64,000 nt of DNA, from assembly GCF_900608595.1 (NCBI RefSeq), contig NZ_UWYY01000011.1, positions 1 through 64,000 on the forward strand, in the 5' to 3' direction. Positions within the stretch are counted from its first letter, which is position 1; every line of letters starts with the position of its first letter. A program made the position numbers and the translations under genes. The notes beneath the pieces were generated by a model, which saw only the letters and a program-made list of their open reading frames with translations, had not been told where the DNA came from and searched no databases. Source of the DNA: Promicromonospora panici (GTDB taxonomy: Bacteria > Actinomycetota > Actinomycetes > Actinomycetales > Cellulomonadaceae). This document shows, one piece after another, positions 48,863 through 57,674 of this stretch.

Positions 48863-51211
48863 ATGGGTTCTCGCGAGGTTGCAGCACGCCCGACGTTCGG
48901 GCCCCGCGGAATGGCGTGGATGGCATCCGTGGCCGCGACGACGCTGCTGACGGTCGGCCTGATCCCGGTGCACGAGGCGACAGCACGTCCGGAGTCGAGC
49001 AGTGTGGCACTGGACACCACATCCGCGCTGTCCACCACCGAGGTTCCGTCCACCCTGTTGGCCGCCGCTGCCGACCTGCCCGGCATGGTGCAGACCGTCG
49101 CGCTCACCGCCTCGACGGTATTCGTCCAGATCGCGGGGGACACCGGGCCACAGGTGCTGTGGCGTGACCGTGCTGGTGGAGAGTGGTCCTCGACCTGGGG
49201 CGGCACTGATCTTGCGGGCGAGCTGATCGCGGCGGAGAACGACGTTGTGCACCTGCGGCAGGGCGAGAACGAGACTGTCGCCTGGACCCGAAACGGCGGC
49301 GGGAGCCGCACAGTGCCGGTCGGGACGAGCCTGGGACGCGGCGCGCAGTACATCGCATATCTCAACTCCATGCGATATGTCGCCGTGCAGTCGGTGGTGT
49401 CCGACCAGGACTTGCAACTTCCTGCCCAGTCCCCGGGGAACGGCGAAGAGGGCTTCGTCGTCGTTGGCGACGATGTCGTGACCATGATGAGGACCGACGT
49501 CCGGGTGTTCGACATCCCGACCACCCGTCGTATCGCCTGGGACGCTGTGTGCCCGGAGGAGGACTGGCGAGATGCGGCCCTTTCCGGGGCCGGCTCCCGA
49601 CTGGTGCTCGCATCATGTGGATCGGACGGTGCCATCGGGGCGGCCGACATGGGCGGCATTTACACGAGGCTCGTGTCCGCGGGGTCATTGGAGCGGGGGT
49701 TCGTGACGGGAGAGGCTTTCGCGCTTGGCAGGTCGACGGCATCCGGCGACCTGACCGTAGTGCCCGCCCTGAGTGGGATCACTGCTGCGGGTAGCGGAAC
49801 GCTTGGTCCGGTCACGTCGTTCGACCTGGATGACGGTGCGACTGCTGTTGCGTTTGTCGACGCCCGTGGTGACGTTCGGGCGGCTGACCTCAGCGCGTGG
49901 TCATCGGAGCTTGCAACTGAGATCGTCGATACAACGGCACCCTCGACGAGCGTGAGCATCACCGGGACGTCGAGCGGGGACGGGTCGGTGATGGCGAGTC
50001 GCAACTACTCGGCATCCATGTCGGCGACCGACGCGGGAACGTATCCATACAAGGCTTCCGGCGTGGCGAACGGCGAGCTCAGGTTCCGGCAGAAGCTTGC
50101 TGGACAAAGTACGTTCGGCGGGTACATCGTCACGGCTTCGTCAGTCTCGGTTACCCATCCCGCCGGGTCGACGACCTGTTGGTCGGCTCGAGCGGTGGAC
50201 CGCGCCGGCAACCAAGGCATCTGGAGTACCGAGCAGTGTGTGGCGATCGACGGCACCCGGCCGACCCTGACCACGGCGGCCCTGCCTGCACGGGTTAAGG
50301 CCACAGGGATCGCAACGCCCGTCACTTTCAGGTACTCGGCGAGGGACAACGGCAAGGTCGCCACCTACGACGTCCGATACCACAAGGACAAGGGTGGCAC
50401 GCAGATCGGCTCGTGGATCTACCCGCGATCGGGCACGGGCATCACTACGCGTTCGTTCACCGTGGGCACCGGGAAGTCGTACCGAGTGTGCTTTTCCGCG
50501 CGCGCCCGTGACGTGGCGGGCAATGTCTCCGGCTGGACATCGTCGCGTTGCACCTACGTCGACGGAACGGCGCCGAAGGTCACGAAGGCGACCATGTCAT
50601 CGCGGTGGCTCGTCCCGATCATCGCGGATGAGATGACCTGGAGGCCCAAGTTCAGTTTCGCCGCGTCGGACGACCAGGGTGTGGCGGCTTATCAAGTTGA
50701 GAACCGGTATGCAGGGGGTCGATCCCGGATGCCCACGGAAGCTAGTCGGTACCTCTGGGGCGAGATTCCCGGCAGGGACATGACATTCCGCATGGACCCG
50801 GGCGACCAGTCGTGCTGGCGTGTTCGCGCTAAGGACGGAGTCGGGAACATCGGCTCATGGTCGGCCTGGAAGTGTGTCAATGCGCCCTTCATGACTGGTG
50901 ACCGCTATATGACGGCCGCGGACACCGGCAACTTCGGCGCGACCGTCACGAGCCGATTTGGTGCTGAGACGAAGGGCGTCGTCGGTGTCCGCTCCGTGCG
51001 AGTCAAGGTGCAGACCGGACCTAGCTACGGAGTCATGAAGGTGTATGCCGGAGCGGAGTACCTGGGTACAGTCAACGCGTATGCCTCGAGGAGCGGCTCC
51101 AAGTGGACAACCCTCAGTACGTCGTCCGGCAAGGTAACGGTCGCTAAGGTGCGGTTGGCCGTGACTGGCACCAAGAGCGTGAAGGTCAGGACGATCTACT
51201 TCGTGCGGTGA
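48863..51211 (+). CDS. large secreted beta-propeller/Ig-like repeat protein
   Basis: 782 residues, exported by an N-terminal signal (WMASVAATTLLTVGLIPVHEATA). The first 360 residues are beta-rich with propeller-like repeats. Three fibronectin/Ig-like repeats follow, each with a pair of cysteines around CW-x-x-RAxD-x-x-GN (CWSARAVDRAGNQGIWS, CFSARARDVAGNVSGWT, CWRVRAKDGVGNIGSWS), and a C-terminal beta domain ends in VRTIYFVR. A good GGAGGG ribosome site supports the ATG at 48863. Probably a cell-surface adhesin or structural protein; no catalytic motif is evident. Confidence 0.75.
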   Translation: MGSREVAARPTFGPRGMAWMASVAATTLLTVGLIPVHEATARPESSSVALDTTSALSTTEVPSTLLAAAADLPGMVQTVALTASTVFVQIAGDTGPQVLWRDRAGGEWSSTWGGTDLAGELIAAENDVVHLRQGENETVAWTRNGGGSRTVPVGTSLGRGAQYIAYLNSMRYVAVQSVVSDQDLQLPAQSPGNGEEGFVVVGDDVVTMMRTDVRVFDIPTTRRIAWDAVCPEEDWRDAALSGAGSRLVLASCGSDGAIGAADMGGIYTRLVSAGSLERGFVTGEAFALGRSTASGDLTVVPALSGITAAGSGTLGPVTSFDLDDGATAVAFVDARGDVRAADLSAWSSELATEIVDTTAPSTSVSITGTSSGDGSVMASRNYSASMSATDAGTYPYKASGVANGELRFRQKLAGQSTFGGYIVTASSVSVTHPAGSTTCWSARAVDRAGNQGIWSTEQCVAIDGTRPTLTTAALPARVKATGIATPVTFRYSARDNGKVATYDVRYHKDKGGTQIGSWIYPRSGTGITTRSFTVGTGKSYRVCFSARARDVAGNVSGWTSSRCTYVDGTAPKVTKATMSSRWLVPIIADEMTWRPKFSFAASDDQGVAAYQVENRYAGGRSRMPTEASRYLWGEIPGRDMTFRMDPGDQSCWRVRAKDGVGNIGSWSAWKCVNAPFMTGDRYMTAADTGNFGATVTSRFGAETKGVVGVRSVRVKVQTGPSYGVMKVYAGAEYLGTVNAYASRSGSKWTTLSTSSGKVTVAKVRLAVTGTKSVKVRTIYFVR

Positions 51212-51339
51212 TTCGTGCGTTGTTCTGGACCCGCGCAACCCGCATTAGTTCGACGTAGATTTCGGTAAAACTTGGTGCCAAATGCACTGCGATCCGAGAC
51301 CTTCTGTTGGTTACGGAAAGAAGCTATCCGCGGTCGCCT

Positions 51340-52503
51340 TTATTTTCCCGACTGCATCATCGCCGAATCGTTTCTTCTGGCAATTTCAACCAGTTTGCGC
51401 TGCCAGCTCTTGGCGTATTTTCCCCTGGTCTTGGAAGCGTGACAGTTCGGGCAGAGTGCAACCATATTGCTGGGAGAGTCATCTCCACCTCCGGCCAGGC
51501 CGTCAACATGATCGACTTCGAGAATTGCTTCCCCTGACTCCAACCGGTCAACGGGCATGCCCTCGCACCAGGGCGCTTCGCACTTGTTCTGTGCTCGGAG
51601 AAGTACGGCACGTCGAGCAGCTCGGCTGCGTATTGGCCTACGCACAAGATAATCGTGGCGTGACTGATTCGGATCTCTATCGATGGCGCGATGGCGTAGC
51701 TCAAGGTAGGACGGGCTGTCCTTAACTTCCGGGCCGGGACCGGCGTTCATGTTGGCAATCTCTGCACGGCCCACTTCCATTACATGTTCCGGCACCTCAA
51801 CGTTCAACGGGTCGGACACCTTGTGGAGAATCCAGACGATCTCCTTGCGGCTCCTGCCATCGGCATCAATACCTCTGTCCCAACGGCGACCCACGACGGC
51901 GCACCAGTACAGGAATGTGAAGGCGCCGCCGAGCGGCCGGTGCCAGAAGCGAATTACAGACCCGCCCTGCAATGCCTCTTCGAGGCGGCGATTCCCGCGT
52001 ATGAACTTCTGATCACCGTGTAGTCCTTCGCCTCGATATCCGAATGGCTCGAACACAGAGGGCTCATCGTCAGCATAAGACCCGCTATCATCGTCAGAAA
52101 AGCAATTGACGACGTCGTCACCTGGAAATCGAATTATCCCCGCGTTTCTGTCACCTCCGTAGGCGCGCCATACGTCGGTTCGGCTGAGGAATTGATCGCC
52201 GACTTCTGGCGACTGAAATCCGCCTGCCGTGTGCGCATCCAGCCCGTGCTCACCAAGTAAGCGCTCCGCATTGATCGGTGCGGTCAGGTCCGTGCGAGCA
52301 TTTGCGGTGATGTCGGTATTCAAGCGGATAATCGCTGCCGCCATTGATGTTAACGGAACGGCCATCTGTCCGAAGCGAATCAACTGATCGTCCGCCTTCT
52401 GACGCTTATGCTGCCGTGCAAACTGCGCCAAGCCGGACGTGTAGAGCTCGTCGACAGCCAGCTGTGCGGTCTGTGACAAGCGACCGACCGTTGGCTCCAG
52501 CAT
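51340..52503 (-). CDS. HNH endonuclease, possibly modification-dependent (ScoMcrA-like)
   Basis: 387 residues. The C-terminus is an HNH nuclease with structural zinc cysteines: NKCEAPWCEG, then ILEVDHVDGLAGGGDD, SPSNMVALCPNCHASKT. The central part (DQFLSRTDVWRAYGGDRNAGII, GYRGEGLHGDQKFIRGNR, VIRFWHR) resembles the SRA/PUA-like modified-base-reading domain common in HNH-type type IV restriction enzymes such as ScoMcrA. That would make it a defence nuclease against modified DNA, an inference. ATG 52503 is better spaced from GGGGGG than ATG 52512. Site copy 3 of the 16-bp palindrome is just upstream. GC content is visibly lower than in the core genes, a sign of transfer. Confidence 0.75.
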   Translation of the reverse strand: MLEPTVGRLSQTAQLAVDELYTSGLAQFARQHKRQKADDQLIRFGQMAVPLTSMAAAIIRLNTDITANARTDLTAPINAERLLGEHGLDAHTAGGFQSPEVGDQFLSRTDVWRAYGGDRNAGIIRFPGDDVVNCFSDDDSGSYADDEPSVFEPFGYRGEGLHGDQKFIRGNRRLEEALQGGSVIRFWHRPLGGAFTFLYWCAVVGRRWDRGIDADGRSRKEIVWILHKVSDPLNVEVPEHVMEVGRAEIANMNAGPGPEVKDSPSYLELRHRAIDRDPNQSRHDYLVRRPIRSRAARRAVLLRAQNKCEAPWCEGMPVDRLESGEAILEVDHVDGLAGGGDDSPSNMVALCPNCHASKTRGKYAKSWQRKLVEIARRNDSAMMQSGK

Positions 52504-52526
52504 GCGTACCATCCCCCCGAATCGCT

Positions 52527-52542
52527 GTTGCGTATAGGCAAC
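52527..52542. promoter_or_regulatory. 16-bp palindromic site, copy 3
   Basis: GTTGCGTATAGGCAAC, one base from the perfect palindrome at 46835. It ends 14-23 nt upstream of the two possible HNH gene starts on the minus strand. Confidence 0.55.
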
Positions 52543-52907
52543 GAACCAGGTCAGATGCTACGTGACAGCGTGGCGACGAGGTCGGATCGGGGCAGGCTGG
52601 TGAAAATGTCACCCGGTGACGCGGACGATGAACAGGCGGGGAGCTCGTTTGAGATCGATTGCCGCATCTGCGTGTCCGATCGAGCGGGGATCAGGCAGGC
52701 TGCTGGTTGATAGCCGAGAGCCTTACCCAACTGCGCGTTGAGGTCGGGGTCTGTTCAAGGCGGAGGTGAGGGCACCGGTCATCAGCGCACCATGAAGGCT
52801 CTCGGGCATGGGTATTCGGCGCAGGAGCGTCACAGATGACGCAAGGTTCGTGACCGTAAGGAGATGGGCGGATCTTGTTGGCACTTAGGTGCCACCCTGG
52901 GCGCAAG
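52543..52907. other. intergenic region between the HNH and DoxX-like genes
   Basis: No convincing gene in 365 bp. It contains the dyad TGGCAC-TTAG-GTGCCA (52879-52894) just before the DoxX-like gene, and otherwise nothing recognisable. Confidence 0.5.
52879..52894. promoter_or_regulatory. dyad ahead of the DoxX-like gene
   Basis: TGGCAC and GTGCCA in inverted orientation with a 4-nt spacer TTAG, 13 bp upstream of the preferred ATG. It could be an operator overlapping a promoter or leader. Confidence 0.35.
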
Positions 52908-53312
52908 ATGGAACCCATGGCGACCACCGGAAGCATCATCCGCGGCATTGGCCAAGTGGCCCTTGGCGCCGTTCTCCTCACCGCAGGCATCGGCCACCTC
53001 ACCAAGGCACGTAAGGAGTTCCAGGCCCAGGTCCCCAACTGGGTTCCGGTCGATCCCGACACGGTCGTGGTCGGCTCAGGAGTCGTCGAGATCAGCCTCG
53101 GCACCGCGCTCATCGCTACCTGGAAGCAGCCCGCCCGACGCCGGTTGGGTGCTCTCGCGGCAGCGTTCTTCGTCGCGGTCTTCCCCGGGAACATCGCGCA
53201 GCTCGTTGACCACCGGAACGCGTTCGGCCTGGATACTGATCGCAAGCGGGCACTACGGCTCCTGGGTCAACCGGCGCTCGTCGCGTGGGCCCTGGCCGCG
53301 ACGCGCAAGTAG
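52908..53312 (+). CDS. DoxX-like small membrane protein
   Basis: About 134 residues with four membrane helices (IGQVALGAVLLTAGIGHL, VVVGSGVVEISLGTALIAT, RRLGALAAAFFVAVFPGNIAQLV, LLGQPALVAWALAATRK). The TAGIGHLTKARKEF segment and the FPGNIAQ helix fit the DoxX/DoxD-like family, associated with redox or detoxification in membranes. Start ATG 52908 or 52917; no strong ribosome site. Convergent with the receiver-domain gene. Confidence 0.7.
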   Translation: MEPMATTGSIIRGIGQVALGAVLLTAGIGHLTKARKEFQAQVPNWVPVDPDTVVVGSGVVEISLGTALIATWKQPARRRLGALAAAFFVAVFPGNIAQLVDHRNAFGLDTDRKRALRLLGQPALVAWALAATRK

Positions 53313-53325
53313 GAGATCTCGAAAG

Positions 53326-53400
53326 GCTCGACCAGCGAAAGGGGCCGACCGAGGGCTCGACGATCAGACGCGTAACCGCTCAGGTCACACCTGGTCGAGC
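53326..53400. repeat. inverted REP-like units between convergent genes
   Basis: GCTCGACCAG at 53326-53335 and CTGGTCGAGC at 53391-53400 form an inverted pair with a 55-nt loop. The right unit encodes the last residues of the receiver-domain protein (MLDQV). The left one extends to GCTCGACCAGCGA, matching the arms at 43041-43096. Confidence 0.55.
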
Positions 53401-54158
53401 ATCCCCAGCCCGCTAGCGAACTCCACCAGCTCAAACGTAGAGTCCGTCACCATCGTCGCCCCAACCGCCCGAGCATCCTTGGCATACGGCCCGACGTTCC
53501 CATACAGCACGAACGGCACACTCGTATTCATCGCGCGGACCTTAGCCAGCAGCTGCAGCCCCGCGTCCGGAACGTCGACGTCGGATTCCCGCCGGCCCAT
53601 GTCCGAGATGATCAGCCCGAACGCGCGCCCGCCGAGAATTCGCAGAGCCTCGCTGGTCGAGCGCGCGATCTCGACTTCCGCGCCGTCGCGTCGCCACGAC
53701 TCCGCGAGCATCGCGTTGTTCTCGGGGTGGTCGTCGACCCAGAGGATCGACCGGGGCGCGGGCACCGAAATCCGCCGCTCTTGTTCCTCCAGCATCCAGG
53801 ACGTGTCGTCGGAACGAGGAACGCCCCCAGACTCGTCAGGCACCTGCGAGACGCCCCCGGGCGTCCCATGTTGGGCCTGGTCAGGCTCCGAGCGTCGAAC
53901 GGCGGAATCTCCAAACGGCACGCTGTCCACATAGTCCAGCCGCCGCTTCAGCGACGCCACCTCGCGCTGCAGGTCCGTGATCATGTCCGACTGCTGGTCC
54001 GTCGCCTGCTTGAAGTTGAGCCGCTGCCCACCGATCTCCAGGGTGACGTCGTCAGAACTACGAAGTTTCGACAGAAGCTGCCGGCCAAACACCAGCAGCA
54101 CGACGATCACGAGCAGGGGCCACAGAAGGCTGGCGATAGCGCTGATCAGGTCGGCCAC
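53385..54158 (-). CDS. membrane-anchored receiver-domain protein
   Basis: 257 residues: an N-terminal helix in the membrane (LLWPLLVIVVLLVFGRQLL), a short coiled coil (DLQREVASLKRRLDYV, about 63-78), a disordered linker, and a C-terminal response-regulator receiver domain from about 136: SILWVDDHPENN (acidic pocket), GLIISDMGRR with the putative phosphorylated Asp, and PFVLYGN at the switch position. The conserved Lys of canonical receivers is not obvious. No histidine kinase or output domain is adjacent, so input and output are unknown. Confidence 0.72.
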   Translation of the reverse strand: MADLISAIASLLWPLLVIVVLLVFGRQLLSKLRSSDDVTLEIGGQRLNFKQATDQQSDMITDLQREVASLKRRLDYVDSVPFGDSAVRRSEPDQAQHGTPGGVSQVPDESGGVPRSDDTSWMLEEQERRISVPAPRSILWVDDHPENNAMLAESWRRDGAEVEIARSTSEALRILGGRAFGLIISDMGRRESDVDVPDAGLQLLAKVRAMNTSVPFVLYGNVGPYAKDARAVGATMVTDSTFELVEFASGLGMLDQV

Positions 54159-54205
54159 GGAGGTAAACGTACCGGTCAGGGGACGATGCGCGGAACTGCG
54201 CCGAT

Positions 54206-54217
54206 CTCGACCAGCGA
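54206..54217. repeat. single REP-like unit
   Basis: CTCGACCAGCGA in the 84-bp gap between the receiver gene and the helicase gene; half of the palindrome found at 43041-43096. Confidence 0.4.
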
Positions 54218-54242
54218 CGGACCGGACCGACCCGCGGAAGCG

Positions 54243-57200
54243 TCAGCCCTCCAGCAGCCCCCGAATCTCCTCCGCCCCCAGCGCCCCAGCGAACGCCCCC
54301 GCATCGTCGCTCAGCACCGCATCAAAGAGCCGTGCTTTGCGTGCCTTGAGCGCCATCACCTTGTCCTCGATGGTGTCCTCCGAGACCATCCGGAACACCA
54401 TCACGTTCCGCGTCTGCCCGATGCGGTGCGTCCGGTCGATCGCCTGGGCCTCCGTCGCCGGGTTCCACCAGGGATCGAGCAGGTAGACGTAGTCGGCCTC
54501 GGTGAGGTTGAGTCCGAACCCGCCGGCCTTGAGGCTGATCAGGAACACCGGCGCAGACCCGTCCTTGAACCGGCTGATCACCTCGGCCCGCTTCGTGGTG
54601 GATCCGTCCAGGTACTCGTACGGGATCCCCAGCTCCGTGCACACCTCGGCCGCCTTCGCCAGGAACGACGTGAACTGGGAGAACACCAGCGCGCGGTGCC
54701 CCTCGGCCGCGACCTCGGCGAGCTGCTCGGCGAGCAGGCTCAGCTTCGCCGATGGCACGCCCTCGTACTCCGGGTCCACCAGGGAGGCGTCCAGCGCCAT
54801 CCGGCGCAGCGTGGTCAGCGCCCGGAAGACAGCCACCCGGTTCTCGTCGAAGCTCTCCAGCAGCCCGAGCAGGCGGGAGCGTTCGCGCTGCAGGTGCGTG
54901 TCATAGATCCGGCGGTGCTGGGCGCCCAGGGTCACCCGGAGCACCTGCTCCTGCCGCTCGGGCAGCTCGGGCGCCACCTGCTCCTTGGTGCGGCGCAGCA
55001 GCAGCGGCCGGATCCGACGGCGGAGCCGGGCCAGCAGCGGCGTCGAGTCGCCCTCGCCGGCGACCGGCTTGACGTAGTCCTCCCGGAACTTGCTCGCCGA
55101 CCCGTACAGGCCCGGCGCCACGATCGCGAGCATGGCCCACAGCTCCATGAGGTTGTTCTCCATGGGCGTGCCGGTGATGGCCAGCTTGAACGGCGCCTTC
55201 AGCCGGCGGGCGGACTCGTTGGCGCGGGTCTGGTGGTTCTTCGCGAACTGCGCCTCGTCCAGGATCAGGCCGCTCCACTCGACGTCGGTGAACGCGTCGA
55301 AGTCCAGCCGGAAGATCGCGTACGACGTGACGATGATGTCCGCACCGGCCGCGACCTTGGCGACGGACGTACCCGCCTTGCGCGCGGTGGTCGGCAGCGT
55401 CGCGACCTTCAGGTCCGGCGTGAACTTCGCGGCTTCCGCCGCCCAGTTGCTCACCACGGAGGCGGGTGCGATGACGAGGAACGGCGGCCGGCTGCCGCCC
55501 TCACCCGGCGAAGTGCCTCCGCGGTGCTGCGGCACTCCGTGCGGACCGGCCGCACCGTCGGCCATCTCCTGCCGGGCCTGCGCCACGAACGCGAGGGTCT
55601 GCACGGTCTTGCCGAGGCCCATGTCGTCGGCGAGGATCCCGCCCAGCCCGTGCCGCCACAGGAAGGTGAGCCACTCGAATCCGTGCTGCTGGTACGGGCG
55701 CAGCTCGGCCTTCAGACCTACGGGCGGCGGCAGCGACTCCGGGCCGTCGACACCGTCCGCGGTCAGGGAGACCAGGTCGCTCACCGAACGCCGCCAGCGG
55801 TCGGACTGCTCGACGACGTCGGCGACCTGCTCCAGCTCCGCCCAAAGGCCGGCGTTGAACCGGCTGATCCGCAGCTTGCCCGGGCGGTCCGACAGCCGCT
55901 GTGCCTCCTCGATCAGGGTCCGGAGCTGCCCGAACACCGGCAGGTCCGTGCGCAGCCACGTGCCGTCGGTCAGCATGAACCGCTTCTTGCCCCGGGCGAG
56001 GGCATCGAACAGCGGCCCGAACGGGATCTCCCGCCCGTTGACCGTGACCAGAACGCCCAGGTCGAACCAGTCCAGGTCGCCGCTGTCGGACGCGCGCATG
56101 CTGACCACCGGCGTGGCCTCGAGACCGGGGTACTCCGGCAGCCCCTCGCTCTCGACGCGCACGTCCGGCAGCTCCCTGAGCACGGGCAGCACGGTGGTGG
56201 CGAAGTCCATCGCCTGCAGCCCGCGGAACACCTCGGGCGCCACCCGGAAGTGCCCGAATCCCGGCACGTCGCGCACCGCGGCGACCGCCCGGCCCAGGGT
56301 CGCGGCCTCCGCTGCGAGGTCGCGCAGGTCGCTGCCCGGCTCCAGGGCCGTGGTCAGCGGGTATTCCTTGTCCGACGGCGGGTACGCCCACCGCCACGCC
56401 ACGCTGATCTCCGCCGGCGAGACCGCTTCGACCGAAGCCACGAGCTCGGGACGAGGCAGGGCCGGCAGCTCGACGCCGGCATCGGCGTGCACCTGCACCT
56501 CACGGCGCAGGAGCGGGAGGTAGTCCGCCATGAACTCGTCCACGGCGTCGGCCGGGATGGCGACGTCGGCCAGCTGGACTGCTGCGTGCTCCTGATCCCT
56601 GAGCGGCGCCGCCGTCGGGCCCAGGACGATGGTGCGGCCAGAGGGAGACTCCTCGACCGCGAACAGGCCGTGCAGGCCCAGCGTGCCCACGGACGTCGCG
56701 AGGGTGACCACGCCGTCGAAGGCGACGGTCCGCTCGAGCCGCGCGCCGCCGTCGGGCAGGGAGAGGTCCAGGGCGATGGACGCCTCGCTCGCCAGGCGGA
56801 GCGACTCGCGCTTGGACTTACCGACGAGCTCGATGCCGAGGCTCGCGGCGTCGGCGAGATGGCGCCAGAACGGGCGGGGGAGGACGTCGTCGAGGCTGAT
56901 CCAGTCGCCCGTGCTGAGGTACCCGTAACCGTGCGGGCTGGTGGCGCGCAGGGCGTCGAGCGTGGTGAACCACTCCCGGACGCTCGGGTCCACGCCGCGC
57001 AGGAACCCGTTGCGGATGTAGTTCCACGACGCCGTGCCGCCGACCCACGCACCCCGGTCGTTGCGCTGGACCGGCCGGACCGACAGGGACAGGTTGTTGG
57101 CCGACGCGGCGCCGTCGACCCGGAACTGCAGCGCGAGTACCGGCTCGGTGTCGGACGCCGCCGGGGCGGTGGCAGGCGCCGTCGGCACGAGCTGCTGCAC

Positions 57201-57581
57201 CGCGGCCTTCCACGCCGGGACCTGCGGTGCGCGCTTCAGCGACGAAGCCGGCCGGACCAGCGAGGCCAGCCCGTCCGACCCGGACTCGAGCAACGTCGCG
57301 GCGATGTGCTTGCAGGCGGACCCGACCGGGCACGTGCAGTCCGAGCCGGCGACTACCGGCGGGCCGGGCTCGTTGGTCCTGAACCCGATGGAGCACGAGT
57401 ACGTGCTGCGCCCGCTGCCGCGCACCCAGGAGACGAGTAGGAGGTCGTCGGGCAACCACTCCCACGAGATGACCCGGCCCTGCTTCTGGTAGTCCTCGCC
57501 GCGCTGGTACGCGCCGCTGCCCACCAGCAGCTTGATGGCCGCGGGGTGGATGCGCGGAGCGGGTATGGGCGAGGACACCAC
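54243..57581 (-). CDS. SNF2-family helicase with N-terminal SWIM zinc finger
   Basis: 1,112 residues. The N-terminus carries a SWIM zinc finger with spacing CxCx6CxH (CTCPVGSACKH). The C-terminal half is an SNF2/Swi2 ATPase: motif I ADDMGLGKTVQT, motif Ia LVIAPASVVSNW, motif II LILDEAQ, motif III LAITGTPMENN, motif V LISLKAGGFGLNLTEADYV and motif VI AIDRTHRIGQTRNV. Such proteins translocate on double-stranded DNA, moving bound proteins. The start is GTG 57581 or 57578; the longer open frame to 58064 would overlap the divergent gene by nearly 400 bp and is not conserved. No partner gene is evident. Confidence 0.92.
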   Translation of the reverse strand: MVSSPIPAPRIHPAAIKLLVGSGAYQRGEDYQKQGRVISWEWLPDDLLLVSWVRGSGRSTYSCSIGFRTNEPGPPVVAGSDCTCPVGSACKHIAATLLESGSDGLASLVRPASSLKRAPQVPAWKAAVQQLVPTAPATAPAASDTEPVLALQFRVDGAASANNLSLSVRPVQRNDRGAWVGGTASWNYIRNGFLRGVDPSVREWFTTLDALRATSPHGYGYLSTGDWISLDDVLPRPFWRHLADAASLGIELVGKSKRESLRLASEASIALDLSLPDGGARLERTVAFDGVVTLATSVGTLGLHGLFAVEESPSGRTIVLGPTAAPLRDQEHAAVQLADVAIPADAVDEFMADYLPLLRREVQVHADAGVELPALPRPELVASVEAVSPAEISVAWRWAYPPSDKEYPLTTALEPGSDLRDLAAEAATLGRAVAAVRDVPGFGHFRVAPEVFRGLQAMDFATTVLPVLRELPDVRVESEGLPEYPGLEATPVVSMRASDSGDLDWFDLGVLVTVNGREIPFGPLFDALARGKKRFMLTDGTWLRTDLPVFGQLRTLIEEAQRLSDRPGKLRISRFNAGLWAELEQVADVVEQSDRWRRSVSDLVSLTADGVDGPESLPPPVGLKAELRPYQQHGFEWLTFLWRHGLGGILADDMGLGKTVQTLAFVAQARQEMADGAAGPHGVPQHRGGTSPGEGGSRPPFLVIAPASVVSNWAAEAAKFTPDLKVATLPTTARKAGTSVAKVAAGADIIVTSYAIFRLDFDAFTDVEWSGLILDEAQFAKNHQTRANESARRLKAPFKLAITGTPMENNLMELWAMLAIVAPGLYGSASKFREDYVKPVAGEGDSTPLLARLRRRIRPLLLRRTKEQVAPELPERQEQVLRVTLGAQHRRIYDTHLQRERSRLLGLLESFDENRVAVFRALTTLRRMALDASLVDPEYEGVPSAKLSLLAEQLAEVAAEGHRALVFSQFTSFLAKAAEVCTELGIPYEYLDGSTTKRAEVISRFKDGSAPVFLISLKAGGFGLNLTEADYVYLLDPWWNPATEAQAIDRTHRIGQTRNVMVFRMVSEDTIEDKVMALKARKARLFDAVLSDDAGAFAGALGAEEIRGLLEG

Positions 57582-57617
57582 CCCATGGTTCCACGCCCCA
57601 CCGACACGCCCGTGGAG

Positions 57618-57626
57618 TTGTCCACA
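57618..57626. promoter_or_regulatory. high-GC-type DnaA box
   Basis: TTGTCCACA, the DnaA-box form preferred by Mycobacterium and Streptomyces, in the divergent region between the helicase and the membrane-protein genes. Single copy. Confidence 0.4.
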
Positions 57627-57674
57627 GTGCGCCTTCGATTCCACGGAGCTGGTGACCTCTGGGAGAGTGTCCGC

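Noticed and set aside
53727-57440. 1,237-codon open frame on the plus strand opposite the SNF2 helicase
   Set aside because: Complement of a gene with all SNF2 motifs; the translation is low-complexity and without domains.
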